64,000 bases of DNA from Cristatella mucedo (GCA_009760855.2 WPIO01000015.1:4727001-4791000); one strand, 5' to 3'. Shown: positions 11,051 through 22,984, counted from the stretch's first letter. Notes: generated by a model from the letters alone, not told the origin. Numbers and translations are program-made.

Positions 11051-12560
11051 GAGTCCTTCTCGCGGTGCAAGGCTCCGCTGACACGCGACGACCCGCGTCC
11101 ACGCGATAAAAACGGGTAAAAAGACGACCTTAACCTTCTCTCGCGGCTTGCGACTTGGTAGGCGCTGCACCAATGCACGCAGACTGCAGACTGCCGACAG
11201 CAGCAAAACGCGGCAGCGAAAAAGAGCGCCCACACCTCTCGATGGCCATATTTTTAGCATATTTATTAAATTATATTATATTATCATTTATTTATTATTT
11301 ATTATATTTATTTTTAGATATTCCATATTTTTCTGTAGCGCAGATAAGTCTGTTTTTAGCGTTCAACGATTCGCGGCTTCGGTATTTGGGCGGCCTTGGC
11401 TGTAGATAGTTGCTCGCGTAATCGCTCGCTAGCCATTGTAATTCAGGAATCGCGAATAAGGAATATCATTAATCGTCTGGCTTATTTAGCTTGACGCCGT
11501 TTCGCTTGTGAGATTTGAACGCATGCCGGCAGTCAAGTCGCGCGCCGAAAGTTCGCTCTTTCGGCGCGCGCCTACCTCTAACTAAAGACACGCATGCACC
11601 TTGTATTGTTGACAACGTATATTCACTACTCTCTGGAGCAATTTAGATGTCGTTGCGTAGGCCAAAAAGAGAAAGCTAAGACTGACGATGCTCAGCAGGT
11701 CCAGCGCACTGACATCCCATGCTGGCATTCGTCCGCCCATGATGCCGCGCGACGAGTCTGAGATCCAAAGGAGACGGCAGGGTTTGCTTGTTACCCCTCT
11801 CCTCCATTCTCACAACGCGTCAATGGTGAACGCTTACAAGCACGATAGTGGCTGCGGATGAACCATTCCTGCGCCGACTCGGACAGGTATACGGCTACGC
11901 GGCTAGACAGGAAGCAAATGCTGCATGCGCCCGCCGAGCTGTATACACGGCTTCTCACTGGCCGGACGCGGAGCCGGAAGCGGAGCGATCCGAAGTAGTC
12001 CTCTACTACTTGATATCGTTTCATAAACTATCTACTCGAATGGCATATTAATAAATAACGAGGTGACCGTGGTTCAAGCCGCCGGATTTATTTAGTGTTA
12101 AGCTCTCCGCGAACTACCGTCGAGCCCAGAAGGAAAGAATGCACCATTTCGAGAAGATCATTCAGTCTCCGGAAGTTGATCCTACGACCTCGGACTCCAG
12201 AGGCGATTCGCAGAGCGGCGACGGCTCGCGCGGCAGTTTGTACTTTCCTGCGCGCTGCTAGGGCCGCCCCCTCCCTGAGATCCCTGCGGCAGTGAGCGTC
12301 TGCTTACATCGCTCTTTGGGGTTGGAGGTGTTGAACTGGTCGGAGTTCGGGGCTCCTCTGCTGCCGAGCAGCTCCTGGCCTGCGTTGTCGGGCTGCAGGC
12401 TCGCTGACAGCCTACGCTTTAGCAAGATGCGATCCCCGAGGGCTCAATCGTCACGTGAACGTATCTTTACGCTCGCATCGCTTGCCTCTCTTGCTCTCTC
12501 TTCTACGGCTTTCACAGGACCTGAAAGAAATATCGGGTGCAGCAAGCTGGTAGTCGTTGG
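11051..12560. other. Stretch without a recognisable gene
   Basis: Includes an AT-rich patch near 11255-11330 (ATTTATTATTT runs) and the hairpin listed separately. Open frames are short and unrecognised. Confidence 0.45.
11539..11570. repeat. Perfect 13-bp GC-rich hairpin
   Basis: CGCGCGCCGAAAG at 11539-11551 is followed after a 6-base loop (TTCGCT) by its exact reverse complement at 11558-11570. Nothing coding is recognised nearby. It could be a structured RNA element, a cruciform or a remnant of a terminal inverted repeat. Confidence 0.9.
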
Positions 12561-12561
12561 C

Positions 12562-12781
<220 letters not shown>

Positions 12782-13095
12782 CGGTGATCGGCACGCCGAG
12801 TCTCATCCTTCCGCGAAATGGAAGAAACAGAAATGGAGGTCAGTCAGCTCCGTCTTGGAACTCGACTGCCTTTCTAGAGTGCCAAGAAAAAAAAGTTGCA
12901 TTCCAGTAACGGTTACACCATGCAGGCAAGCGCGCCAGCGATAGAAAGCCTCAAGATTGGTTAGGCTAGCATCACTCCTGTGACGTTCACCCGTAGGCTA
13001 GACGTATTATTCGACAGCGACTGATCATAAGACGAGAGCGAGTTTCCTTCATTGGCAAGTCGGCCTAATTTCATTTTAAGGAACATAGCCAAAAT

Positions 13096-13185
13096 TATAG
13101 GAAATTCTTAGACAAGCGTGCGGCGCTTGTGAAGCTAGTGTATAGGAAATTCTTAGACAAGCGTGCGGCGCTTGTGAAGCTAGTG
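13096..13185. repeat. Tandem duplication of a 45-bp unit
   Basis: The 45 bases at 13096-13140 (starting TATAGGAAATTCTTAGAC) repeat without change at 13141-13185. The identity suggests a recent event. Confidence 0.95.
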
Positions 13186-13409
13186 CAAACGTCTGCGACA
13201 TTGCCTCTACATTTTTGCAAATCCCTGTATTAAGGATTGCCGACTTGCGCCCTTAATCGTCTGCAGCCAGTGCATCCCTCCACGGCTCGGCTGGTCTGTC
13301 GTTAGCGGTGTAGCTGCTAGCACAGCACGACTTCCACTTCTGTCTGACCTCTCCGGGTCGACGTCTACATCGTTAAAGTAGTTCACTGTAATCCAAAAAC
13401 TCCGGGAGG

Positions 13410-13410
<1 letters not shown>

Positions 13411-13505
<95 letters not shown>
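13411..13505. repeat. (TG)n microsatellite
   Basis: About 95 bp of pure TG on the plus strand. Confidence 0.97.
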
Positions 13506-13506
<1 letters not shown>

Positions 13507-13587
13507 CCCCAGCCGTTGCGTGCGAATCACTAGTTCGAAGCCTACTGACTGACTGACCATTACTGCAGACGGCCGGATCAAATGGTC

Positions 13588-13682
13588 TAAAATATAGCTT
13601 ATGACATATCTGATTTCTAATGCTTATAATTCAGGAACTGCCAATAATCTCAAGCCCTGTCACATTCATTCTGATCGGTTGG
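13588..13682 (+). repeat. Dispersed repeat R4, copy 1
   Basis: It aligns with 14405-14500. Both hold a phrase like ATGACATATCTGATTTCTAA, then TATAATTCAG, then a CAATAATC-like phrase and a final GATCGGTT/GAACCGATT. Unknown family. Confidence 0.55.
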
Positions 13683-14404
13683 GCACAAACATTTCAGTAT
13701 ACCTGAGTTCTTGTCATTTATCGACCTCATCGTCTCTGTTTTATGCTGTCTCACATTCTTTGATATCCTGCATTGTTTGACGGCCGGTGCTATGTTCATC
13801 TATTTTTTTAGGGGAGGGGCAGCCGACGATGTCTAGGTTGACAGCCTTGACCTTCAAATTTCGCACCGGAACCAAACCTCAAGATTTGCGATAACTCAGC
13901 AGAAGCAGAACCGTCGGTAGATTGTAGAGCAGTTTTCAAATGTGAGATTTTAAAGATTAAATCAATCTCGCGTGCTGAGCGACTCCAGAAGAAGAAGAAT
14001 GTGCTTAACCACTACGAGGGTCGCCAACACAAATTGGCTGTAGCAGCCGTTGAACTAAAATACTTCACCACCAAAAACGCAGCGCATGTTGCCGATGCAG
14101 ACGCTAGAGTTCTTGCAGACACGTGACCGATGTTGGTGTAGCTAGCACACTCGAAGCGCGGCGCACATCGGCGTAGATTCTTCGCTGATGTACGTATATG
14201 GGTATGGCCATGGTAGCCTAGCACGATGACAATCCAAACCTCCACATCTCAATAAAGTCCATGTCTTTAACGTAAAACTGCCTATTTAAAAGCCACAGAC
14301 AGAGACAGCATCTCCGTAGGCCGAGCCATGAAGCACAGCTCACTAATTTAAAGACCAAAGTACAACCCAGTGTCCATCGCTTGAAAAAGGGATTGTATAC
14401 CGTC
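13683..14404. other. Stretch without a recognisable gene
   Basis: Unique sequence between the two R4 copies. Short open frames only. Confidence 0.4.
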
Positions 14405-14500
14405 AAACCATAGATTATGACACATCTGACTTCTAATCAGTATAATTCAGAATCGCAAATAACCTAAAGCAGCTGCGTCATTGTCGAACCGATTTGACGC
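14405..14500 (+). repeat. Dispersed repeat R4, copy 2
   Basis: Partner of 13588-13682, roughly 80 percent alike by eye. The sequence between the copies does not look like a known transposon interior. Confidence 0.5.
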
Positions 14501-14821
14501 ATGCGCGCGTTTCAGTACTTCCTGCCTTCCCTTTTAAAAGTAAGTTGCTCTGCGGCTATTAGCTATTATTCTGTTGATCTTCAGCCTGCTGCTGCTGCTG
14601 CTGCGGAACTAACTCGTAGATGGCCAACTGGCGCTAGGAGTTGGAGCAATTCCGTGAACTATTCAGCCGATGCTGCGCTCGGATTACGCTTATCGCTACG
14701 TTGAGCGTGCCTTTGTTGAAAGTAGCGAGTTTGCAAGGAGATCTGGTGCGGCTGCTACATTCCATTACTCGCCGGCATTTCTCCGCGAAGAAAAATTAGA
14801 AACTAAAATAAAAAGGATATA

Positions 14822-15112
14822 TAAATATAATTCATTTGTATAGCGCCCCAAGAGAACCTAATCTCTATTCAGGTGCTTCACATATAATAATAATATAATT
14901 CATTTATATAGCGCCCCAAGAGAACTTAGCCTCTATTCAGGCGCTTCACATGTGCCTCGGAGCTCGAGCCCACGACCTCAGTCAGACCTTAGTCGGGGCG
15001 AGCACCTTAACCGCAAGACGAAACCTATGCCTCGGGGCTCGAGCCCATGACCGCAGTCAGACCTTGATCCCCGGGGGGCGAGCACCTTAACCGCTGGACG
15101 AAACCAGCTGAT
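14822..15112 (-). mobile_element. SINE2 cluster: three partial copies in a row
   Basis: Reading the plus strand: a tail-only piece (14822-14885), then a near-complete copy (14887-15026), then a second head with no tail (15027-15112). Each carries phrases such as AGCGCCCCAAGAGAAC, GGGCTCGAGCCCA and GCGAGCACCTTAACCGC. The head is duplicated directly after the full copy. Confidence 0.85.
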
Positions 15113-15374
15113 GATGAACGAACGCTGCCAACTCGCCGCTACCTGACTCCGTTCAGCTGGGCTTCGGCTGTCTTCGGCCGGACTAGTGACGTACGTCGAG
15201 CAATAAACGAACGAACGAAAAGTCTTCACACTTTCTGCACGCGAGGGAAGAGCGGCGGCGAGAGTCGGGGTGCGGCGCCGCTAGAGAGTGAGAGCGAGGC
15301 GTCGTTTGAACGCGTCCGGGTTTTTCGCTGGAGCGAAAAACGACGTTAGCGGGCCACCGGCGAAGCGCAACGCC

Positions 15375-15379
<5 letters not shown>

Positions 15380-15468
<89 letters not shown>
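15380..15468. repeat. (GA)n microsatellite
   Basis: Nearly 90 bp of pure GA. Confidence 0.97.
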
Positions 15469-15469
<1 letters not shown>

Positions 15470-15470
<1 letters not shown>

Positions 15471-15825
15471 TTCATTCTAGAAGATTCCCGGACAATCGAC
15501 GATTCGTGCAAGAGCGGCAGCAGCACCGGCAGCTGCAGCAGCAGTCGTTCGCGTCGTCTCAGAATTAGAGTTTGGCACTTCTCTCTGCTGTCTTTGCCTA
15601 AACGCTGCGGCCAGTTTTCACTGTGCTGCGCACTATAGCGAAAAGCAGCGCCCGACTTGGTGCTCGTGACGTTGGCGGGGGGAGGGAGGACTCCAAGGGC
15701 TCGTCGGCCGAATCTTTGCGGCCGTTCTCACCTGTCGTCATGTTTGCCAGGCTGTCTATCAGAGCGGACGGTGCTCCCACTCAAGCGCAGTGTACAGCGC
15801 TGCCGCTGCTCAGTAGAAATCTAGA
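15470..15825. other. Stretch without a recognisable gene
   Basis: Short open frames and a CAGCAG-type patch near 15515-15545. No domain recognised. Confidence 0.4.
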
Positions 15826-16790
15826 CTTTAATCGTTTTTTTTATGCAGATGCAGCGCAGCTTTGCCCACGCGGTTCGGTTCCTTCCTGCCTTTCAGCACG
15901 TCGAACTCTCATAAATCGCTTGCAGCGTGCGTTAGTGAAATCGGCTTTTGGACGGCAGCTAACTTTCACGGATAGAACTACGATGAAACCAAATTGCTAC
16001 TTACGGTTAAACCCAGTATTACTAAGAAATTGGAGAATCTTACTCTCAAAATGAGCTCGGCGAGCGAATCTCCTACAGCATTTGCACGACAGCTGGCTGT
16101 CCCGTTCCAAAGTGACATTTCATTGGATGACCTTTCATCGGCTCCTAGGTCAAGTGCGCCTACTCTTAGCTACGCACCACCGCACAAGTTCGGGCCCGCT
16201 TAGATAAGGAGACCGCAGCAAAGGCAGTCCATGCATCCGTGACATGTCACGTCTAGACTGCGGTGACTCACCAAGTGCGGGTTCACCTGCCAGTACAATG
16301 TGACTCATACAACGGGATGCAAACTCGGCAGCTAGCCCTGTCTGTCGTGAATGTTACAACTACCACATCGTGCCACTTTTCACCTTCGACCTGCGCTGGC
16401 ACGCTTGCTACTCATCAAGCAGACTAATGACTTCAAGGTTCTATCACCCACGTTCAGCTCCCTTCATTCTCTCGCTCCGGCCGTATTTAATTAAACTAAT
16501 TCCTAATCAGGCTCCGAACCATCTGCTCTTTTGACTGAAGGAAATCGCTTAGCCGCTGTGCCCCTAACCAAACTCAAATACTTTGGAGAGAACATGCCTT
16601 CAGTTCGTGTGCTCCCAATACCTGAAACTCATTACCGACTGACATCGCGACATACCCTAAATTGACATTTAAAAGTATGTCAAAACCCCCTCTACTCCTC
16701 ACAGCATTGGCTACCTCCGCATGAACTGTTCTCGTTGTGCTTGTACGTGCTAAAATGGTGCATTTTATCGCTTAACATCTCATCTCAATT
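15826..16790 (+). mobile_element. Decayed LINE-A copy
   Basis: It contains a degraded reverse-transcriptase catalytic block (FFYADAAQL in place of FYADDTQL), then the following segments in order (KLENLTL, then SDISLDDLSS, with a frameshift), and scattered C-terminal phrases to about 16790. Stops and frameshifts throughout; no function expected. Confidence 0.75.
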
Positions 16791-17155
16791 TCTTGCAGCG
16801 CCTTAACATCTGCCGCCAATAGTGACCGTACCTCCGAGTTCATCTCCCAGTAAAAGGGGAAAACTAAACCTCTAAACCCTACAATCACTGCTCTCCTACT
16901 GAGATGTATCGATTTGCTGCTGTCCTGCATAAATAACACAATAAATATGCGCTTAAACCGAGATCTTGTCGCTGCATCTTTCAAAGCAGCTGTTGTTTGG
17001 CTTTTCATTTTAGTAGGCTTTTTATTATAGCTTTAGGTCTTTAGGCCTTTTATTTTAGCAGCCTTTCATTAAGAAGGCAACACTAGAGCGCGAGACGGAC
17101 TTGAACGACTTCCGCCTTTCCTATAAAAAAACACTGAAAGGAATAGTGGGCTGAA
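16791..17155. other. Stretch without a recognisable gene
   Basis: AT-rich sequence between two LINE copies, with repeated TTTTAT/CCTTTTATTTTAG phrases near 17030-17060. Confidence 0.4.
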
Positions 17156-18740
17156 CTCTCATACTAACACTTCAAACCTAGCAAGTTCGTGAAAGGTTTT
17201 AGAGCTAATCACTCGACAGAGCCAGCATTGCTTCGTATTTGTAACGACCTTCTGGATACAGACTCGTTTGTTGGCAGAGTGCCTTTTTCTTGCTCAGTCT
17301 TTCCTGCAGCGACAAGCAGACGGACTGTTTATCAACAAGTCCTGCATGAGCTCTTTCTCGTCTCGCCCCCAGCGGAGAATCCCAGCCACTAGATGTCGCA
17401 GCGCCAGTTTAGGTCCTATCTGAAACAGATGCTTTAGACTATCGATGTCAACAGGCAACAATCGTCCGAGGTGCCTCTAAAGTACGGGGTACCTCAAGGA
17501 TATTGGCGTGGTCCACTTTTCTTTTCACAATTTGCACTCTTCCATTTGCCGACGTAATACCAAACACAATCGATGCTTCCATTTTTATGCAGATGACACG
17601 CACAGATGCACGTGTGTGCTTTGATATCTACCTGCAAGGCAATGTCTCTCAACTCTCTTGCAGCATGCATGTATTGCTAATATTCACCCTTGGATGGCAG
17701 CATACTTTCTCAAACTGAATCACGATAAAACGAACTTACAAGTTATGGGCAAACCTAGTGTAACTCAAACATTTTTAAGCCCATCCCTCAAAAAATTGGC
17801 TCAAAAACAATAAAATACCAGCTGATTTAACAGCCTCTTTTGTATAGCGACATAAGAGCCTTTACGGCTATCGCTACCGCTTGCAGCGGCGATAAAGGAT
17901 CGCCCACCGCACGATTCTAACCCACGACGTCGGGATCGAGGTCGTGAAAAGCAACCGCCTCACCTAGTGTGCCATCGCGGCTCACCAAGCATATCTCCGA
18001 TAGCATCAGCACGAATTCTGGGCGTCCTGTTCCCATGGGACCTCTCATTAGACGAACACCTCAGGTCCGCTGTCAAGTCTGCCTATTTTCACCTATTGAA
18101 GCATTGAGAAAATGTGTGTCTGCTTAGACCAAGAAACCACGTCCAAGTGGGACCGTGTTCTTGTGACATCCCGTCAGATTTCTGCAATTCACACTGCAGA
18201 TCTTCCTGCTGATGTAATAAGGCGCTTACAGTTAGGGCAAAAATTTGCTGCTAAGCTTGTCTGTCGTGAACACGGTAATTGCCACAACGCACCACTTATT
18301 ATCGGCATGTATGAAGCAGTGAATCAACTTAAAGTCATGCACTTTTAGATTCCTTAATTCTCTTGCTCCAGCCTATTTATCAGTACTACTCCCCAATCAG
18401 GGCAGGCAACGCAGCAGCCACTCTTATCACTCTAAATGGTTTCTGGGCTTCGAACCAACCTCAAACCTTTTGGAGACCGTGCCTTTAGCTAGGATGCTCC
18501 CAATGCCTGGAACTCACTTCCGACAGACGTCATGACATCCCCCTGACTTGAGAACATATTGAAAGATACTAAAACGCACATGTTCTTCGCAGCATTTGAA
18601 TGACCCCTTATGAGTTGTAATTTGCATGCTTATGAGTGCTAAAAGTGTGCATGTCATTGCTAAACCATCGGCGTGCTTTCTTTACAGCATATGCAAAGTG
18701 CCTAAAAGGAGATTTAGTTCTCCGATGGCGCTATGCAAGT
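17156..18740 (+). mobile_element. Decayed LINE-A copy, split by a SINE1
   Basis: Begins with the reverse-transcriptase phrase GFRANHSTEPALLRICNDLL (17195 onwards). It continues through FTICTLPFADVI (about 17520), the KLNHDKTN-like region (about 17715), RLQLGQKFAAKLVCREHG (about 18225), and C-terminal and tail phrases to 18740. A SINE1 in minus orientation interrupts it at 17821-17983. Many frameshifts. Confidence 0.85.
17821..17983 (-). mobile_element. SINE1 copy nested in LINE-A
   Basis: The minus strand has a tRNA-like head (GGTTAGAATCGT as B box), then CTGCAAGCGGTAGCGATAGC and AAGAGGCTGTTAAATCAGC at the end. LINE-A sequence resumes on both sides, so this insertion is younger than that LINE. 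Confidence 0.8.
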
Positions 18741-18779
18741 GTCCTATTATGATTATTCTTATTCGCCAATCGCTTCCTA

Positions 18780-18845
18780 TCCAACTTGAGCAAAGTGCTT
18801 AGGAAGATATCTACTGCTCCGAGGGTGCTATGAAATGCGTAACTA
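18780..18845 (+). mobile_element. LINE-A tail fragment
   Basis: Contains CAAAGTGCTTAGGAAGATAT and CTCCGAGGGTGCTATGAAAT, a diverged version of the family's 3' tail. Confidence 0.5.
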
Positions 18846-18894
18846 GTGCTTTGTTGTTAACCGGATGCTCGGCATCGTCGGCTTGTGAGCAATG

Positions 18895-18990
18895 TATAGG
18901 ACAAGAGCGAAGCCCAGCGAGATGGCTAAATACAGTATGAGCCCTCAAAATACCAGCAAAGGAGCGATGCGAAGCTAAGAGCCATACTTT
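18895..18990 (+). repeat. Dispersed repeat R3, copy 1
   Basis: Phrases such as GCGAGATGGCTAAATA, GAGCCCTCAAAATACCAGCA and AAGGAGCGATGC recur in diverged form at 22125-22210. Family unknown. Confidence 0.45.
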
Positions 18991-19420
18991 TTTTTCAGGT
19001 TGGCCGTGTTCAATCACGCGCAAGAATTGATGATAAAAAATCTGTTTACTTCACTCGCCTCTGGTCCGCTAGCTCAATGCACGGCCGGAGGAGACCGCAC
19101 AGACCGGGCAATCAGCTGGTTGGACTGAACCGCTGCATCATTTTCAGCAGGCCTGTCGCCGCTTCATAGCCGGCACTGATCCGTATCTAACGGCGGCAAG
19201 ACTGCTTACCATAAGCCGCCGTAGAGGGCCGCTGAGCGGCTGATTAATGTTTGAGTCTGCTCGAGCGTCAGCATCGGATGCGAGGCCTTGACCTGTGTGA
19301 ACCAGTAGCCGGCGTTGCAGCGCAGCTCGGAGCTCCACGGGACTACGGGGAGCGCCAAAGAGGAACGCTAGGGTTCGCGGAGGGTTCGCGGAGTGCCAAC
19401 GGTTTGAAATACTATAGTTT
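18991..19420. other. Stretch without a recognisable gene
   Basis: Short open frames only, with a small GGGTTCGCGGAG duplication at 19371-19395. Confidence 0.4.
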
Positions 19421-19424
19421 ATAA

Positions 19425-19555
19425 AAATAATATAATTCATTTTTATAGCACCCCAAGAGAACTTATCATCTACCCAGGCTCTTTGAATATGCCGCAGGGC
19501 TCGAGCCCACGACCTTGGTCGATAAAGGCGAGATTGTAGCTCTGGACCCAACGGA
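19425..19555 (-). mobile_element. SINE2 copy
   Basis: Plus-strand phrases AGCACCCCAAGAGAACTTAT, GGCTCGAGCCCACGACCTTG and GATAAAGGCGAG identify a diverged minus-oriented copy. A run of G follows at 19555. Confidence 0.75.
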
Positions 19556-19694
19556 GGGGGGGGGGGCAGGGATCGAGTATTGGGCCTAAAGGCTTAGTAG
19601 TCTTCTTCGAGCCGAGATGAACTTCGACACGAGGTCGGTGTTGCCAGGCTTGAAGGTAGGCATTTCGGTGCTGCTAGAAATTGAGTGATGGTTA

Positions 19695-19905
19695 GCGATA
19701 GAATTCGCACTGTTAGCACGCACAAGCACATAAAGAAATATTCCCACGGGCGGAGCAAACGCTGTGAGGAGCAGATGGTTTTCTTGACATCTTTTTAAAT
19801 GTCAAGTCAGAGGATTTCGTGACGTCAGTCGGCAATGAGCTCCAGGCATGGGGAGCATATGAACTGAAGGCATGGTCTCTTCAACGTATTTGAGGTTGGT
19901 CACAC
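19695..19905 (-). mobile_element. LINE-A 3' fragment
   Basis: Holds the complement of the C-terminal reverse-transcriptase block (plus-strand TTTTTAAATGTCAAGTCAGA, GAGCTCCAGGCATGG, GGAGCATATGAACTGAAGGC) and part of the 3' UTR (GCACATAAAGAAA). Confidence 0.7.
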
Positions 19906-20189
19906 AGCAGTCATTCGTGGTTGGCACAGCAGCTAAGCTAATTCAATCGAAAAGCTGATGATGCAAAGCTTGACTAGGCAGCATTGTTTGACAATCGCCC
20001 CTTCATCTTTAGCACCCCTGGTCTTAATCCTAAGGACAAGATAATATGCTATAGGGACTAGCCGTGAGCGCGGCGTGTCTCAGCAGGAGGGGGCGATAAC
20101 TTTGTAAAAGCGTCGCTGAGTTCACGTTGCCTGTCCGCGGAGAAATTGCAGGGTCCAAAATAGGACAAACGCGTTTGAGAGATGTATAT

Positions 20190-20430
20190 AGAGAGATATA
20201 TAGATAAATAGATAGATAGATAGATAGAAGGTAGGTAGGTAGGTAGGTAGGTAGGTAGGTAGGTAGGTAGGCAGGCAGGCAGGTAGGTAGGTAGGTAGGT
20301 AGGTAGGTAGGTAGGTAGGTAGGTAGGCAGGTAGGCAGGTAGGTAGGTAGGTAGGTAGGTAGGTAGGCAGGTAGGTAGGTATGTATGTAGGTAGGTAGGT
20401 AGGTAGGTAGGTATGTAGGTAGAGAGACTA
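20190..20430. repeat. (GTAG)n / (GATA)n tetranucleotide array
   Basis: GATA units (20205-20228) pass into about 200 bp of GTAG with occasional GCAG and GTAT units. Flanked by a duplicated AGCGACGAGAGAGA phrase at about 20430-20465. Confidence 0.95.
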
Positions 20431-20469
20431 AGCGACGAGAGAGACCAAGCGACGAGAGAGAGAGAGACA

Positions 20470-21130
20470 AACGGAGGATGAGAGAGAGGGCAATTCAGAG
20501 AGGTGAAGGAAGAAGAGGATGAAGCGGAGGCAGTTTCTATTGTTTGCGAACAAAGGCACAGCGGAAACTTAGCCGACCAGCAGTCAGCAGCTTTACGTGA
20601 ACGAGTTCTGGGTAGTCAAGCAGCAGGGAGCGCCACCGAACAACCGTCTAGCCACCGGCAGAAGGCGGGCTGAGAGAACCGCGATCTACATCCGTGCATT
20701 CAAGCAGAACAATGCCCGGCTCTCAGAAAGCGAACCTTCCCTGCTTCACGGTTCCTCGGCTTCTCCTCAAAGCCGCAGTCGATAGACTGTCGCAGACCGA
20801 CAGTCGGGGCTGCTGACCACAATAATTTACCCGGCTTTCCCGGCCTGGGCAGATGGCTCGCCCGATCGGCCTGTGAATAGAAGAGTATTGAATCCATGGC
20901 AGGCTCACGAAAAGCGATCGTGTCCGTGTCGAAAGAATTGCTGACATGGTCACAGCACGCATGTGCATACAAATCGGTCCGGTGAAAACAAATTTTAAGG
21001 ATGCTGATCTCTGTTGACTGGGAGTGTCGATCCTTCGTAGACCGCCACCTCTTGCAAGACTGTCAAATCAAACTGTTTAAAATTTCGCTGTGAGTTACAA
21101 TACAGCTCTCACTGAAGGGTTTGCATGCTT
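20470..21130. other. Stretch without a recognisable gene
   Basis: Unique sequence. Short open frames, no domain recognised. Confidence 0.4.
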
Positions 21131-21132
21131 TC

Positions 21133-21362
21133 TGGCCATGGTAAGGCGGCTGCTTATCACGAAGCCACTGTAGAGGGTAGTTACGGCAGATACACGGGGA
21201 ACCGCTGCGGCAGCAAGCTGAGGAAGTTTGTGTATGAGAATTTAGCTATTCTCGAGGTTAGGTTCGAATCCTGTGGTGGGTGATCTTTTATTGCCACTGC
21301 AAGCGATGGCCATAGCGGTAAAGGCTCTTCCGTTGCTATACAAAAGAGGCTGTTAAATCAGC
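21133..21362 (+). mobile_element. SINE1 copy
   Basis: Head CATGGTAAGGCGGCTGCTTA (A-box region), about 70 bp of extra or diverged sequence, then GGTTCGAATCCTGTGGTGGG (B box). The body is TTATTGCCACTGCAAGCGAT and the tail AGAGGCTGTTAAATCAGCT. This copy preserves the B box best. Confidence 0.8.
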
Positions 21363-21364
21363 TA

Positions 21365-22980
21365 GTAGCATCGGAGCGAACAGCTGTGAGCCTAGCTCTG
21401 CATGTGTCTGCATGGCAATGCTAAGCTACAAGCGTCTCCCGAGAAGCTTGACATGGTTCTGGCTTTAGCCTGAATCCAGCGGATTCGTCATTAAGACGAC
21501 TGTTCCAGTCGTAGGTTTGTCGGCCGCTGTGTTAAGCGACCGATTCTGAAGACACACAATCTCTCCCCATCATCTCCGATCCTCCTTAGCACCGCGTCAG
21601 AATGGCCGCACTGCGCACAGGCAGGTTTTGAGGCTTAATTGTCACTCGGTACTTCTTTTGAATTCCCGCTACACCCATCTAAGATAGTGGTCCTGGCAGC
21701 ACTCGGCTAGCCACCGTTAGTCGTGGCTTGTCGTTGATTCGTCGTTGTCGGCCAAAGGCTTCTCTCTCTCTCTCTCTCGAAGCGAGCTGTACAGCCCCTG
21801 GATGGAGATCCCTTTTCTCTGGGCGGCGTCGAGCAGCAAGTTCTATTGTCGTATCGCAGTCAACGAGCCGAACGACGGAGCTGCAGGGTCAGCAGCTCAG
21901 TGAACAGCTAAAGCTGTCCTCCCCTGGGAGAAAGCTCGAGAAAATCCTTCCCTACGCCCAAGATTTTGAAGCACAGCAGGCGGGCAGCACGCGTACAGCG
22001 AATCACGACGCTTAAGATTTAATCTCTTGGAGCGCTATAAAGCGCACTGTCGTAACTATCACTGTCATGGGCAACGCATGCGACACTCCGTTGGCTTGCA
22101 GCCCGCCCAAAGAGCAAGCCAAAAGGGCAACAGCGGAGCCGAGCAACGAGATGCCTAAATATGAGTCCTCTAAATGTCAGCAAAGGATGCAAAGTTGGGA
22201 GAAATTCGCTTCTTTTGGCGTTGACCGTATCGTCGTCGCCAAATTAATACGAGCGTGCTGGCAGGGCTCAACAGTGACAGGGCGGACATGATCCGAGCGG
22301 ACAGCAAGCTGCGGGCTCGCTGTTAGCAAACTCACCTACGGGCACGAATCATTCCCCGCCCCCCCCCCCCGGCGCCCTTGACCAAGGAGGGCGGGCGGGC
22401 GGGCGGGCGGGGGGGGGGCGGCGGTCGATCGAGCTTGATCGGCAGTACAACGTGGGTCGGGGGCGGGGTAGGGCGGGTGATAATTTCGTGCCAACTCATG
22501 GACGGGTCGCCCAACCTTTCTCGTCCAACAAAACCGACGGTGGATAGGATAGAAGCGGCTGACTTCGCTCAGTGGCCTATTGGCTTAAGCTCAAGCGAGC
22601 AGGCGAGCGGCACACAGCCGTTAAATCACCACCCCTCCTTAAGCTGTGGACTGTGCGACCCATGACGTTACGTTTTTACGATGCACATAGCGTTTCCTAT
22701 CCAACGTGATGTCAATCGCTGAGACTAATTGCCCAAACCGAGTTCTTGCCGAGTGTTCCAGTGTTCTTGCTGAGCTACGCAGGAATCCGCTGGGGGGGCG
22801 AGATTTGTATAAGTTGTACTTCCGCACGCGATAATAATACCAACTTCTGAGTTACACTAGGTTGTATACAGAGAGGATAGACCGAAGTATTCTTTAAAAC
22901 AGCCAGCGCATATCATTTTATGCTATTCAAATGCGTCTCCTTGACATTTACGTGGCTGTTGTAGTTACAGTATTAATAAT
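21365..22980. other. Stretch without a recognisable gene
   Basis: Contains R3 copy 2 and a G/C-run patch at 22358-22480 (long C-run, then GGGC tetramers and a G-run) that may form quadruplex structures. No coding domain recognised. Confidence 0.45.
22125..22210 (+). repeat. Dispersed repeat R3, copy 2
   Basis: Diverged partner of 18895-18990 (CAACGAGATGCCTAAATATG, TCAGCAAAGGATGC). Confidence 0.45.
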
Positions 22981-22984
22981 GATA

